Below, in pieces: positions 30,326 to 38,800 of a stretch of DNA of 64,000 nt (its first letter is position 1; every line of letters begins with the position of its first letter). The stretch is from Alphaproteobacteria bacterium. Its GTDB lineage: Bacteria; Pseudomonadota; Alphaproteobacteria; JAUHZY01. Where the stretch lies: NCBI GenBank assembly GCA_030425825.1, contig JAUHZY010000001.1, forward strand, positions 1,026,834-1,090,833. Reading direction: 5' to 3'. Below the pieces are notes generated by a model, which was given only the letters and a program-made list of their open reading frames with translations, made no database searches and was not told where the DNA came from. Made by a program: the position numbers and the translations under genes.

Positions 30326-31527
30326 TACGCCGCCTTCTCTCCAATAACACCCAGCTCACGACCAACCTTCTCAAAAACAGAAATTGCTTGGTCTATTTGC
30401 TCTTTTGAATGCGCAGCAGACATCTGGGTACGTATTCTAGCCTGGCCTTGCGGCACAACAGGATAAGAAAATCCAACGACATAAATGCCTTCTTCCAGCA
30501 TACGGTCAGCCATTTGACTCGCTAATTTTGCATCGCCCAACATGACGGGGATAATCGCATGCTCACCTGGCACAAGCGTAAACCCAAGAGCCGTCATTTT
30601 TTCGCGGAAATATGTTGCATTATCATTTAGCTTTTTGATGAGACCGCTATCTGATGCAAGCATCTCCAGAACTTTTATTGACGCAGCAACAATGGCTGGC
30701 GCCAAAGAGTTAGAAAACAAATAAGGACGTGAACGTTGACGCAACCACTCCACAATTTCTTTGCGACCAGATGTATAGCCACCTGATGCGCCTCCAAGTG
30801 CTTTTCCAAGCGTCCCTGTGACGATATCAACACGATCTTGAACACCAAAGTGTTCGGGCGTTCCCGCACCTGTTGGCCCTGTGAATCCAACAGCATGAGA
30901 ATCATCAACCATCACCATTGCATCATACTTTTCTGCCAAATCACAAATTGCTGGAAGGTTTGCAATAATACCATCCATTGAAAACACGCCATCTGTTGCA
31001 ATAAGACGGAAGCGCGCATCCTGTGACTCTTTCAATTTTTCTTCTAAATCAGCCATGTCATTATTTTTGTAACGATAACGTGCAGCTTTACAAAGGCGCA
31101 CACCATCAATAATGCTGGCATGATTCAATGCATCACTGATAATTGCATCTTCTTTTCCAAGGATGGTTTCAAACAAACCTGTATTTGCATCAAAACAAGA
31201 GGAATATAAAATCGTATCATCTGTTTTAAGATAGGTACTGATGTTACGCTCAAGTGTTTTATGTTGATCTTGTGTCCCGCAAATAAAACGAACGGATGCC
31301 ATCCCAAAGCCATATTTGTCAAGCGCATCTTGCGCTGCTTTAACAACATCTGGATGATTAGCAAGGCCCAAATAGTTATTTGCACAGAAATTAAGAACCT
31401 TACTTGGCCCTTCAACATCAATGCCAGCATTTTGTGATGATGTGATAAGACGTTCACCCTTATAAAGACCATCTTCTTTTACTTGGTTAATTTGTTCTGA
31501 TAGAAAGTTTAAGAATTTTTGTGTCAT
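30325..31527 (-). CDS. kbl: Glycine C-acetyltransferase (2-amino-3-ketobutyrate CoA ligase)
   Basis: PLP enzyme of the alpha-oxoamine synthase family, 400 residues, cleaving 2-amino-3-ketobutyrate with CoA to glycine and acetyl-CoA. Visible are [59 protein letters not shown] with the PLP-pairing Asp, and the Lys of [15 protein letters not shown]. Length is as in E. coli Kbl (398). GAGGGGG lies before the ATG. It heads the operon with an EamA permease and tdh. Confidence 0.96.
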   Translation of the reverse strand: MTQKFLNFLSEQINQVKEDGLYKGERLITSSQNAGIDVEGPSKVLNFCANNYLGLANHPDVVKAAQDALDKYGFGMASVRFICGTQDQHKTLERNISTYLKTDDTILYSSCFDANTGLFETILGKEDAIISDALNHASIIDGVRLCKAARYRYKNNDMADLEEKLKESQDARFRLIATDGVFSMDGIIANLPAICDLAEKYDAMVMVDDSHAVGFTGPTGAGTPEHFGVQDRVDIVTGTLGKALGGASGGYTSGRKEIVEWLRQRSRPYLFSNSLAPAIVAASIKVLEMLASDSGLIKKLNDNATYFREKMTALGFTLVPGEHAIIPVMLGDAKLASQMADRMLEEGIYVVGFSYPVVPQGQARIRTQMSAAHSKEQIDQAISVFEKVGRELGVIGEKAA

Positions 31528-31558
31528 TTTGTTGCCCCCTCAAGACTGTGAGAAAACA

Positions 31559-31588
31559 ACTATATCACTAGATTTTTAAATTTTGCAA
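31559..31588 (-). promoter_or_regulatory. Promoter for the kbl-eamA-tdh operon
   Basis: On the minus strand TTGCAA (31588-31583) and TATAGT (31564-31559) are 18 bases apart, in the 79-base gap before kbl. The leader would be about 25 bases long. Confidence 0.6.
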
Positions 31589-31606
31589 GAAAGACGTGCA
31601 GATGTA

Positions 31607-32689
31607 TTATTTCGTCTTACTTTTGGGAAGCTGACTGATCCTTTCAAGCTTTTGAAATGCCGTCTTTGGTATATTTGCTTGATGAATGATGTCGTCAGAA
31701 ACACGCGTACGGTCAACAAAAATACTTGTGTCATAAAATACGCGACTTGAAATACCCTGCATAAATTCTTGGTCTAGCTGCGACAACTCATCAACCAACC
31801 CACCGGCATTATTTGTATTTATTTGCGTTCCAGATGTAATGTTTGCACGCTCAAAAATATCATGCATCTTTGAATATTCTTGTATCAGCTTGTCGACAGA
31901 CTCCTTAATCGCCTCAACACGCTTATTATGATAAACAATATTACCTTCTTCATCACGATAGCTTTTTAAAACATTGTCTAAATAGTCAAGCGCATCACCC
32001 CCCAAAAATGTTTCACCATTCGCAGAAGGTCTCGAATACCCTTGCCCATCAATAATGTAATGCGCGGCTTGCACGGGCGTTAGGCCAATTGCTGCCAGAG
32101 GGCTTTTTTCGTTGATTGCAGCTGTCAAAGCAGGTACTTGTCTTCCGTCTTTTGCCTCTGTCATAACAAGTTGAAGTTTATACAGCCCAAAATCGTCCTT
32201 CTTACCGCCTTTCAAAGCTGTAAGAGGTTTATTATTTCCACCATTAAGCAAAACATTAAAATCAATTTCTACAGGCAAATCACCAAGCTCACGTGTCGCG
32301 AAGGCACTCATACCACTATGAAAGTCTGACTTTTCTAGTGTAACATTAAGCCCATCTGCATACCCACCATCAGTAAGCGCATCTTCCATACCAGCATAAA
32401 GCCCTGTATTATGGATGCCCACTTCATCATTATACGTTCCACTAAATTCCCAATCACCTGCTGCATAGACATTCATAGCAACCTCTGACCCATGCAACAC
32501 AACACGCTCATTAGGAAGCTGACTTTTTCCCTTAATATCACTATGATTATGAATCACAGAAGCATACCCAAAAAAGTTCACCTGATCTTTGCCTGCTTGG
32601 GACAACAGGTCACCATATTGGTTTAAAACTTTGTGGAGATCAGACCACCTATACGCTTCGGCAAGAACATTTTTATTTTCAGAGGACAT
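31607..32689 (-). CDS. Hypothetical protein, 360 residues, family not recognised
   Basis: I do not recognise this protein. It is soluble in appearance, with no signal peptide or helix long enough to span a membrane. The first 30 residues look helical (SDLHKVLNQYGDLLSQAG). Residues 35-170 look like a mixed or beta-rich domain with many Gly, Asn and Asp (VVLHGSEVAMNVYAAGDWEF, IDFNVLLNGGNN). The region 235-300 looks helical (YLDNVLKSYRDEEGN, VDKLIQEYSKMHDIFERA). The C-terminus is basic (LPKSKTK). It has its own promoter-like sequence upstream and AAAAGG before the ATG, and lies between grxC and kbl on the same strand. It could be an effector-like or lineage-specific protein; this is a guess. Confidence 0.75.
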   Translation of the reverse strand: MSSENKNVLAEAYRWSDLHKVLNQYGDLLSQAGKDQVNFFGYASVIHNHSDIKGKSQLPNERVVLHGSEVAMNVYAAGDWEFSGTYNDEVGIHNTGLYAGMEDALTDGGYADGLNVTLEKSDFHSGMSAFATRELGDLPVEIDFNVLLNGGNNKPLTALKGGKKDDFGLYKLQLVMTEAKDGRQVPALTAAINEKSPLAAIGLTPVQAAHYIIDGQGYSRPSANGETFLGGDALDYLDNVLKSYRDEEGNIVYHNKRVEAIKESVDKLIQEYSKMHDIFERANITSGTQINTNNAGGLVDELSQLDQEFMQGISSRVFYDTSIFVDRTRVSDDIIHQANIPKTAFQKLERISQLPKSKTK

Positions 32690-32716
32690 AATGCAACCTT
32701 TTCCACTTGGGCCGCT

Positions 32717-32745
32717 ATCGTATCCTAAAAAGACACCTTAATCAA
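32717..32745 (-). promoter_or_regulatory. Promoter for the 360-residue unknown gene
   Basis: TTGATT (32745-32740) and TACGAT (32722-32717) on the minus strand are 17 bases apart. The -35 element overlaps the grxC stop codon. The transcript would start about 20 bases before the ATG at 32689. Confidence 0.5.
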
Positions 32746-32992
32746 GAAGCTTATCTAGACCATCAGCTTTGTTAAGGGCATCTAAATCATCAAACCCACC
32801 AACATGCATATCACCAATGAAGATTTGTGGAACGGTTTTTCGGCCACCGGATTTTTTAACCAGTGCGATACGCGCCTCTTGATCACCAGAAACATCAACT
32901 TCTTCGAACGCAACACCTTTGTTCTTAAGTAAATTCTTTGCCTTGGTGCAATAAGGGCAATAATCTGTTGTATATACAAAAACCTGTTTCAT
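32738..32992 (-). CDS. grxC: Glutaredoxin 3
   Basis: Cytoplasmic thiol-disulfide oxidoreductase using glutathione, 84 residues. The dithiol active site CPYC lies at residues 12-15. KTVPQIFIGDMHVGGFDDL holds the cis-Pro and glutathione-binding segment. AGAGGAG precedes the ATG, which is four bases after the upstream ABC-transporter stop. The genome also encodes GshA and GshB within this window, which supply its reductant. Confidence 0.96.
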   Translation of the reverse strand: MKQVFVYTTDYCPYCTKAKNLLKNKGVAFEEVDVSGDQEARIALVKKSGGRKTVPQIFIGDMHVGGFDDLDALNKADGLDKLLD

Positions 32993-32996
32993 AAGT

Positions 32997-34796
32997 TTAC
33001 TCCTCTAAATCAAATTGTAGCTTGGCAAGCCTTTTATAAACGCCATTTCTTGAAATTAATTCTTCGTGGGTTCCGCTATCAACGATGCACCCTTTATCAA
33101 AGACCAAGATCTTATCAACCTTCTTCACGGTTGCCAATCTGTGCGCAATAATAAGCGTTGTTCTGTTGTGCATCAGCTTTTTAAAAGCTTGATAAACATA
33201 GCGCTCGTTTTCGGCATCCAATGCCGATGTCGCTTCATCAAGCAGCAAAACCGTTGGGTCTTTTAAAATAGCGCGGGCAATTGCAACACGCTGTTTTTGT
33301 CCACCAGAAAGACGTGTGCCTTTTTCTCCAACAAATGTTTCCATACCATCTGGAAAACGCTCAACAAACTCTGTCATTTGCGCGGCATCTGCTGCTGCAA
33401 AAATCTCTTCTGATGTTGCATCAGGCTTCGCAAAACGAAGGTTTTCATAAAGCGTCGTTGAAAAAATCATGGGGTCTTGTGCAACCAGCCCTATTTTCTG
33501 GCGCAAAGCACGTGGATCCAGCTGCCTTAGATTATGGTGATCAAACTTAACTTGTCCTAACGTTGGATCATAAAAACGTAATAAAAGCTGGAAAACCGTT
33601 GTTTTTCCTGCACCGCTGGGGCCAACAACTGCAATTTTTTCTCCTGGGTTAATCGTAAAGTCAACATCCCTTAGAACAGGCAGATCAGGTAAAGAAGGGT
33701 AAGAAAAAGAAACCTTGTCAAACATCAAGTGGCCTTTGCTGTCTTCAATATCTATCGGCTTTTCAACTGTGATGATTTCTGGTGTTTCTTCTAAAATTTC
33801 AACAAGACGGTCCATTGCGCCGGCAGCACGTTGAAGGTCGCCATAAACATCACTGATGGAAGCCATCCCGCTGGCCATTAAGATGGCATAAAAAAGGAAA
33901 GACACAAGCTGTCCCGAAGAAATCTGACCAAGAAAAACAGAGTGCCCACCTTGCCACAAAACAAAGCAAACTCCTCCAAAAACAAGCAGCAAAACGATTA
34001 CGATCATCAATGCTCGCTGGCGCACACGTTGAATCGCTGCATCAAAAGTACGCTCAACATACTCACCAAAAAACATACGACTTCTATCTTCATGACAAAA
34101 AGCTTGAACTGTTCGAATACCATTCAAGCTTTCGTCAATGTAAGCACTAACATCTGCCAAGCACTCTTGCGTATTACGTGAAAACCCACGTACTTTTTTA
34201 CCAAGAAAAATAATTGGCACCAGAATAAAGGGCACGATTAAAAACAGTGTTGCTGTTAGCTTAAAACTTGTTAAAAAAAGCATGGCCAAACTACCAAAAA
34301 CGATAAAAGCGTTACGAAGTGCAATGGGAATAGCTGTTCCAACAACCGTTTGCACAAGAGATGTATCAACTGTGAGACGTGAAATAATCTCACCTGTTTT
34401 CGTTGTTTCAAAAAAACCCGGATTCAAGCCCAATACCTTTGAAAAAACATCTTTGCGAATATCTGCAATGACACGCTCACCTACCCAAGAAACAAGAAAG
34501 TACCTTGCGTAACTTGCAATGGCCAACACAACAATAAGACCGCCAAAAACCATCACTGCATGATCAAGAGCATCTGTGGTCTCTCCTAAGAATCCTTGGT
34601 CAACCAAATGTCGAATGCCATGGCCTATGAAAAGCACAGACCCTGATGCCACAAAAAGCGAAACCAGTGCGCAAACAACAACAGGCATATATTTTTTAAG
34701 ATATGGAAATAAGAACGTCAAAATAGAGAGCTTCTTTGACATTGGCCTGGAAGATTTAGTTTTTAAGTCTGAAGATGAAGGTTCACGAAATGACAT
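32997..34796 (-). CDS. ABC exporter, MsbA-like fused permease/ATPase
   Basis: Half-transporter of 599 residues: six helices (about 30-330) and an ATPase with Walker A GPSGAGKTTVFQLLL, signature LSGGQKQRVAIARAI and Walker B VLLLDEATSALDAEN. It fits the MsbA-related exporter group common in alphaproteobacteria. Substrate could be lipid or drug; true MsbA (lipid A flippase) cannot be distinguished by motif reading. It lies three bases after cyaY and four bases before grxC, in a compact minus-strand run beginning at the FMN reductase. Confidence 0.88.
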   Translation of the reverse strand: MSFREPSSSDLKTKSSRPMSKKLSILTFLFPYLKKYMPVVVCALVSLFVASGSVLFIGHGIRHLVDQGFLGETTDALDHAVMVFGGLIVVLAIASYARYFLVSWVGERVIADIRKDVFSKVLGLNPGFFETTKTGEIISRLTVDTSLVQTVVGTAIPIALRNAFIVFGSLAMLFLTSFKLTATLFLIVPFILVPIIFLGKKVRGFSRNTQECLADVSAYIDESLNGIRTVQAFCHEDRSRMFFGEYVERTFDAAIQRVRQRALMIVIVLLLVFGGVCFVLWQGGHSVFLGQISSGQLVSFLFYAILMASGMASISDVYGDLQRAAGAMDRLVEILEETPEIITVEKPIDIEDSKGHLMFDKVSFSYPSLPDLPVLRDVDFTINPGEKIAVVGPSGAGKTTVFQLLLRFYDPTLGQVKFDHHNLRQLDPRALRQKIGLVAQDPMIFSTTLYENLRFAKPDATSEEIFAAADAAQMTEFVERFPDGMETFVGEKGTRLSGGQKQRVAIARAILKDPTVLLLDEATSALDAENERYVYQAFKKLMHNRTTLIIAHRLATVKKVDKILVFDKGCIVDSGTHEELISRNGVYKRLAKLQFDLEE

Positions 34797-34799
34797 TGT

Positions 34800-35108
34800 T
34801 TAAAGTACGGATTTTAGTTCATTGAATAGTAGAGACTCTAGTTCATTCTGAGTTCGGATACAAATCCATTTCTTTTCTGCATCCTGGTATTTGTAATGCG
34901 TTCCACTTGAAAGTGGTGAAGACATCCAAATTTCTTGGTTTGGCAGATGTCGATTCAAAAGAAATGTCCTACCATCTTCAAGTTTAATATTTAAAATACC
35001 GTCATTAAACTCGAGATCTTCAAGGTCATCGTCATACATTTCTTCAACTTGCTCAAAAATCTTCTCAAGATAGGATGTTACAAAAGTTTCAAATTCAGAT
35101 TCATTCAT
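34800..35108 (-). CDS. cyaY: Frataxin-like iron-sulfur assembly protein CyaY
   Basis: Small acidic protein of 102 residues that modulates cysteine desulfurase IscS and binds iron. The N-terminal helix is acidic (EQVEEMYDDDLEDLEFNDG), followed by the beta sheet with the signature NRHLPNQEIWMSSPLSSGTH. Length matches bacterial frataxins. It is two bases after an FMN reductase gene and three bases before an ABC exporter. Confidence 0.93.
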   Translation of the reverse strand: MNESEFETFVTSYLEKIFEQVEEMYDDDLEDLEFNDGILNIKLEDGRTFLLNRHLPNQEIWMSSPLSSGTHYKYQDAEKKWICIRTQNELESLLFNELKSVL

Positions 35109-35110
35109 GG

Positions 35111-35692
35111 CTACATTCCAAAAGGATAACGTTTAAGATTCATAATTTCAGGCTGTCGTACAGAGGTAAGTGCATGCGCATAAGCACCGAGGACATTTAA
35201 TGCTAGAGTGATACGGCCACGAATACTTTTATCTTCATCACTTACAGAAGACTCTTCATTTAAAACATCTGCGACATTTCGAACAATAACATGATCGGGT
35301 GTATAGCAAATTTTACTATTTTTATAACTGCTCATACGCAATTCTGCAATTGGATAAGCGCCATTAATGCCTGCCGAAACACCTACAAGCGTTCCAGGCT
35401 TATGGGCAAGCTCATGACCCAACAATAAAAAGAAGTTTTTAAGACCTGATGGGACCATACCATTCCACTCAGGCGCAATAATAACAGCACCGTCACATGA
35501 CTCTAGAGATTGCGATATTTTTTCCCACCCTTCAGGCTTCTTAGATTGGTCCCAAAGATGCAAGGGGTTATCTGCAAGGTCTAGAAAAAAAACATCATGT
35601 CCCTCTCGTTCTAATTCTTTTTGTATATAGCCTCCTACCTTAGAGCTTTGAGACTGCGGCCGGTGACTGCCCGAGACGATTGCAAATTTCAT
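35111..35692 (-). CDS. NADPH-dependent FMN reductase family protein
   Basis: Flavodoxin-fold reductase of 193 residues. The flavin phosphate loop is IVSGSHRPQSQSSKVGG at the N-terminus, and APEWNGMVPSGLKNFF is the typical second flavin-contacting segment. Such enzymes reduce quinones, azo compounds or metals; the substrate is unknown. GGGGGAAA precedes the ATG. It heads the run FMN reductase-cyaY-ABC exporter-grxC and is divergent from tlyA across 58 bases. Confidence 0.9.
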   Translation of the reverse strand: MKFAIVSGSHRPQSQSSKVGGYIQKELEREGHDVFFLDLADNPLHLWDQSKKPEGWEKISQSLESCDGAVIIAPEWNGMVPSGLKNFFLLLGHELAHKPGTLVGVSAGINGAYPIAELRMSSYKNSKICYTPDHVIVRNVADVLNEESSVSDEDKSIRGRITLALNVLGAYAHALTSVRQPEIMNLKRYPFGM

Positions 35693-35750
35693 TGATTTCC
35701 CCCATGATAACTGAAATTCTTCTCTCTAAATATAACCTTGAATTGAGAAA

Positions 35751-36518
35751 ATGCCAGAATCTAAAAAGAAAAAACTGAAAAAACGTGCTGATATTCTTCT
35801 TTTTGAGCAAGGACTCGCAAAAAGCCGCTCACATGCGGGAGCATTAATTATGAGCGGAAATGTTGTTGCTGCAGACAAAAGAGTTGATAAAGCAGGACAA
35901 CTTCTTCCTGCAGATGCAGTGCTTCGCGTCAAAGGAAAAGGGCATGAATGGGTCTCGCGTGGTGGCATGAAACTGGATCATGCGATCAAAATAATAAAGC
36001 CCGACCTTGATAATACAACTTGTATAGATGTGGGGTCTTCAACGGGTGGCTTTACAGATGTCTTGCTGAAAAATGGTGCAAAAAAGGTCTTTGCAGTAGA
36101 TGTCGGCACAGGACAACTTGACTGGCAATTGAGAAATGATGAGCGTGTTGTTGTGATGGAAAAAACAAACGCACGCTACTTAACAAAGGAAATGATTCCT
36201 GATCCGATTGACCTTGTTGTCTGCGATGCCAGCTTCATCAGCCTAAAAACCGTTTTACCCGCAGCTTTATCTTTGACAAAAGAAACAGCTTTATTAATCG
36301 CCTTGATCAAACCACAATTTGAAGCTGGACGCGAAAATATTGGCAAAAATGGTGTTGTTACAGACCCTGAAGTTCACCAAAATGTCTGTGACAATATAAA
36401 AACATGGCTCGATGATACCATTGACGACTGGAATACTGTTGATATTCTGCAAAGCCCAGTCACAGGACCGAAAGGAAATGTTGAATTTCTTTTAATTGCC
36501 AAAAAAAATGCTGCATAA
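35751..36518 (+). CDS. tlyA: TlyA-family rRNA 2'-O-methyltransferase
   Basis: SAM-dependent ribose methyltransferase of 255 residues acting on 16S and/or 23S rRNA. A basic N-terminus (about 1-15) precedes the S4 RNA-binding domain (LLFEQGLAKSRSHAGALIMS). The FtsJ-like fold has the SAM loop CIDVGSSTGGFTDVLLKNGA and DVGTGQLDWQLRNDERVVV. LIKPQFEAGRENIGKNGVV is a conserved TlyA segment. No strong ribosome-binding site is seen. Confidence 0.93.
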   Translation: MPESKKKKLKKRADILLFEQGLAKSRSHAGALIMSGNVVAADKRVDKAGQLLPADAVLRVKGKGHEWVSRGGMKLDHAIKIIKPDLDNTTCIDVGSSTGGFTDVLLKNGAKKVFAVDVGTGQLDWQLRNDERVVVMEKTNARYLTKEMIPDPIDLVVCDASFISLKTVLPAALSLTKETALLIALIKPQFEAGRENIGKNGVVTDPEVHQNVCDNIKTWLDDTIDDWNTVDILQSPVTGPKGNVEFLLIAKKNAA

Positions 36519-36597
36519 TAGTAAGATCAACATCAATTCTACTTGACAAAATGGCACCCATCAGATGAATTGTTGGAATATTGTTTGGACTTAATGC

Positions 36598-37860
36598 ATG
36601 CATAAAAATTTTATAACTCTTCTTTTTGCGCTTTTATTGTCATTGACAGCCTTTAATGCACAGGCTGCCAGGCAAATTCCTTTGGACCAAACCATCACGC
36701 CCACATGGGAAACTAAAACCACATTTTTCATGCATGATGACATTTACCACTTCCTAAAAGATGCGGGCGTAAAGACGAACGAAATCGCAAACATTTCTGA
36801 CCTTATAGAAAAATATACAGATTCTTCAAACCTAAGAATCGGACAAAGAATATCTCTAAACTTCAATGAAGACAATCAGTTAGCAAGCATCATCATACCC
36901 TCAGACTCAGTGACTGATCTGACCATCGTCAGGGGCTCAAATGGCAAGTTTGATGCTGTTCCTGTTGATACACCCTACATAAGAAATATTGTTTATAAAA
37001 AGGGCAAGGTTAAATCGAGCCTGATAAAATCAGCTTTTAAAATGGATGTACCAAAACCTATTGTCTATCATTACACAAAAGCATTTGATCAAGTCGTTAA
37101 CTTTCGTCGCGATATTATTGCCAATGATGAATTTGAGATCCTGTATGAAGAGAAAATCCCTCGGGTAGAGTATCTTGACAAAGCATCTTCGTCATTCCGT
37201 CAGGACAGTATTTTATACGCATCTATAACCGCAAAAGGTGATAAAAAAGAGCTTTTCTATTTTGCAACGCCTAGTGGTGAAAAAGGGTTTTTTGACCAAA
37301 CAGGCGAAAAAGTCCAAAGAACAATCAACGTACACCCTGTCAATGCACGAAGAATTTCTTCCTATTTCGGATGGCGCAAGCACCCTATCTTTAAAAGAAA
37401 GATTTTCCACAGTGGTGTTGACTTTGCCGCGCCACACGGCACACCAGTTCGTGCTGCAGGTGGCGGAGAAATTGCCTATATTGGGTGGAACAAAGGGTAT
37501 GGGAAGTATATAAAAATTCGACACAACTACACATACAGCACAGCCTACGGACACCTAAGCCGTTTTGCAAAAAGTCTAAAGCGTGGAAGCACTATCAAAA
37601 AAGGGCAAGTTATTGCATATGTTGGATCAACTGGCTATTCAACTGGTCCACACCTGCACTTTGAGCTTAAGAAGCATGACAAAGCTGTCAACCCGCTGAA
37701 AACAAAAGTTCCTAAAACAGTTGAAAAACTGAAAGGGAAAGACCTAGAAAACTTTAAGCTTGCAACAGTTGCCGTGTTCTCACAAGTCGCACAATTAAAT
37801 GGTTCAGAAGGCAAAAAACTTGCCAAAGAGTCTGGACTTCAAACAGTTCAAGCAAAGTAA
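36598..37860 (+). CDS. Exported M23-family peptidoglycan endopeptidase
   Basis: Zinc metallopeptidase of 420 residues, probably cleaving peptide cross-links in the periplasm. A signal peptide ends near FNAQA (residues 1-23). The next 230 residues form a LysM-like/OapA-like and inhibitory region as in MepM/ShyA proteins. The catalytic M23 domain has HSGVDFAAPHGTPV with the first zinc His and Asp, and GPHLHFELKK with the HxH pair. The C-terminal 45 residues are helical. It is followed after two bases by murI, so both wall genes are likely one operon. Confidence 0.92.
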   Translation: MHKNFITLLFALLLSLTAFNAQAARQIPLDQTITPTWETKTTFFMHDDIYHFLKDAGVKTNEIANISDLIEKYTDSSNLRIGQRISLNFNEDNQLASIIIPSDSVTDLTIVRGSNGKFDAVPVDTPYIRNIVYKKGKVKSSLIKSAFKMDVPKPIVYHYTKAFDQVVNFRRDIIANDEFEILYEEKIPRVEYLDKASSSFRQDSILYASITAKGDKKELFYFATPSGEKGFFDQTGEKVQRTINVHPVNARRISSYFGWRKHPIFKRKIFHSGVDFAAPHGTPVRAAGGGEIAYIGWNKGYGKYIKIRHNYTYSTAYGHLSRFAKSLKRGSTIKKGQVIAYVGSTGYSTGPHLHFELKKHDKAVNPLKTKVPKTVEKLKGKDLENFKLATVAVFSQVAQLNGSEGKKLAKESGLQTVQAK

Positions 37861-37862
37861 AA

Positions 37863-38666
37863 ATGAAAATTGGTGTTTATGATTCTGGTCTTGGTGGACT
37901 TTTCATCCTCAAGTCACTGAAAGAGAGTCTGCCCGATTATGATTATTTGTTTCTGGGTGACACATTACACGTCCCTTATGGTGACAAGTCTCCAGAAATT
38001 CTTTATCAGCTTGCACAAAAATCAGTGGACTATTTGTTTCAGAATGACTGTCAAATCATTATCACTGCCAGCAATACGATTTCAGCTCTCGCCTTAAAGA
38101 AACTACAACGCGAATATTTACCACAACACTATCCTGACAGACGGATTTTAGGCGTCATTGTTCCAACTTTGGAAGAGGCTATAGAACAAAATCCTTCAAG
38201 AATGGGGCTTATCGCAACAAATGCGACGATCGAATCCAATGTCTATAAAAAAGAACTCCTCAAAAAAACACCTGACTTAAAGCTTTTTCAGCAAGCAACC
38301 CCCCTACTTGTACCGCTTGTTGAAAATAATGACATAGAAACACTTAAGATAGTTATAAAGAAATACCTAGAGCCTTTAGCACAAAATAACATTGATAGCT
38401 TATTGCTTGGGTGTACACACTACATAGCTTTAAAGCCTTTGATAAAAGAGTTTTATGGAGATAAATCACCCAATATTATATCTCAAGACGACTTTCTCCC
38501 TAAAAAACTGGCTCAATATTTAAAGAAACACACTCACTTTGAAAAAAAGATCGGCAAAAATTCATCATTAGATTTTCGTATTACAAATCCATCTCCTCTT
38601 TACCGCAGAAGAATTAAATCCATTTATGGGGAACAGCTTTCATTCCAGGTGGTTTCTTATTTTTAA
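37863..38666 (+). CDS. murI: Glutamate racemase with Cys-to-Ser change at one catalytic site
   Basis: Member of the Asp/Glu racemase family that supplies D-glutamate for peptidoglycan, 267 residues. The N-terminal VYDSGLGGLFILKSL and the second catalytic motif LLLGCTHY (Cys184) are normal. The first catalytic motif, normally A-C-N-T, reads ITASNTIS with Ser70 (codon AGC; Cys would be TGC). Both cysteines act as acid/base pair in known enzymes, so racemisation may be weak or one-sided. The gene is otherwise intact and lies two bases after the M23 peptidase gene. It may still be the cell's D-glutamate source. Confidence 0.88.
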   Translation: MKIGVYDSGLGGLFILKSLKESLPDYDYLFLGDTLHVPYGDKSPEILYQLAQKSVDYLFQNDCQIIITASNTISALALKKLQREYLPQHYPDRRILGVIVPTLEEAIEQNPSRMGLIATNATIESNVYKKELLKKTPDLKLFQQATPLLVPLVENNDIETLKIVIKKYLEPLAQNNIDSLLLGCTHYIALKPLIKEFYGDKSPNIISQDDFLPKKLAQYLKKHTHFEKKIGKNSSLDFRITNPSPLYRRRIKSIYGEQLSFQVVSYF

Positions 38667-38748
38667 AAAGCCCTAAAATCTATAAGGAAATTTTTTCCTA
38701 CTAAATCCTTTACGCAGGGTTATAAATTTCGTAATAATATGTCTTATC

Positions 38749-38777
38749 TTGTAGTAGTTACGTCCTGGATCTACTGT
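38749..38777 (+). promoter_or_regulatory. Possible promoter for the fliF operon
   Basis: TTGTAG at 38749 and TACTGT at 38772 with a 17-base spacer lie 24 bases before the fliF ATG. No sigma-54 or sigma-28 consensus was seen in the 134-base gap. This is a moderate match only. Confidence 0.35.
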
Positions 38778-38800
38778 ATATTGAGTTTGGAGGCATTTTA

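Noticed and set aside
38684-38699. AGGAAA/TTTCCT hairpin after murI
   Set aside because: The stem is short and A/T-rich with a three-base loop and no T tract in a useful place.
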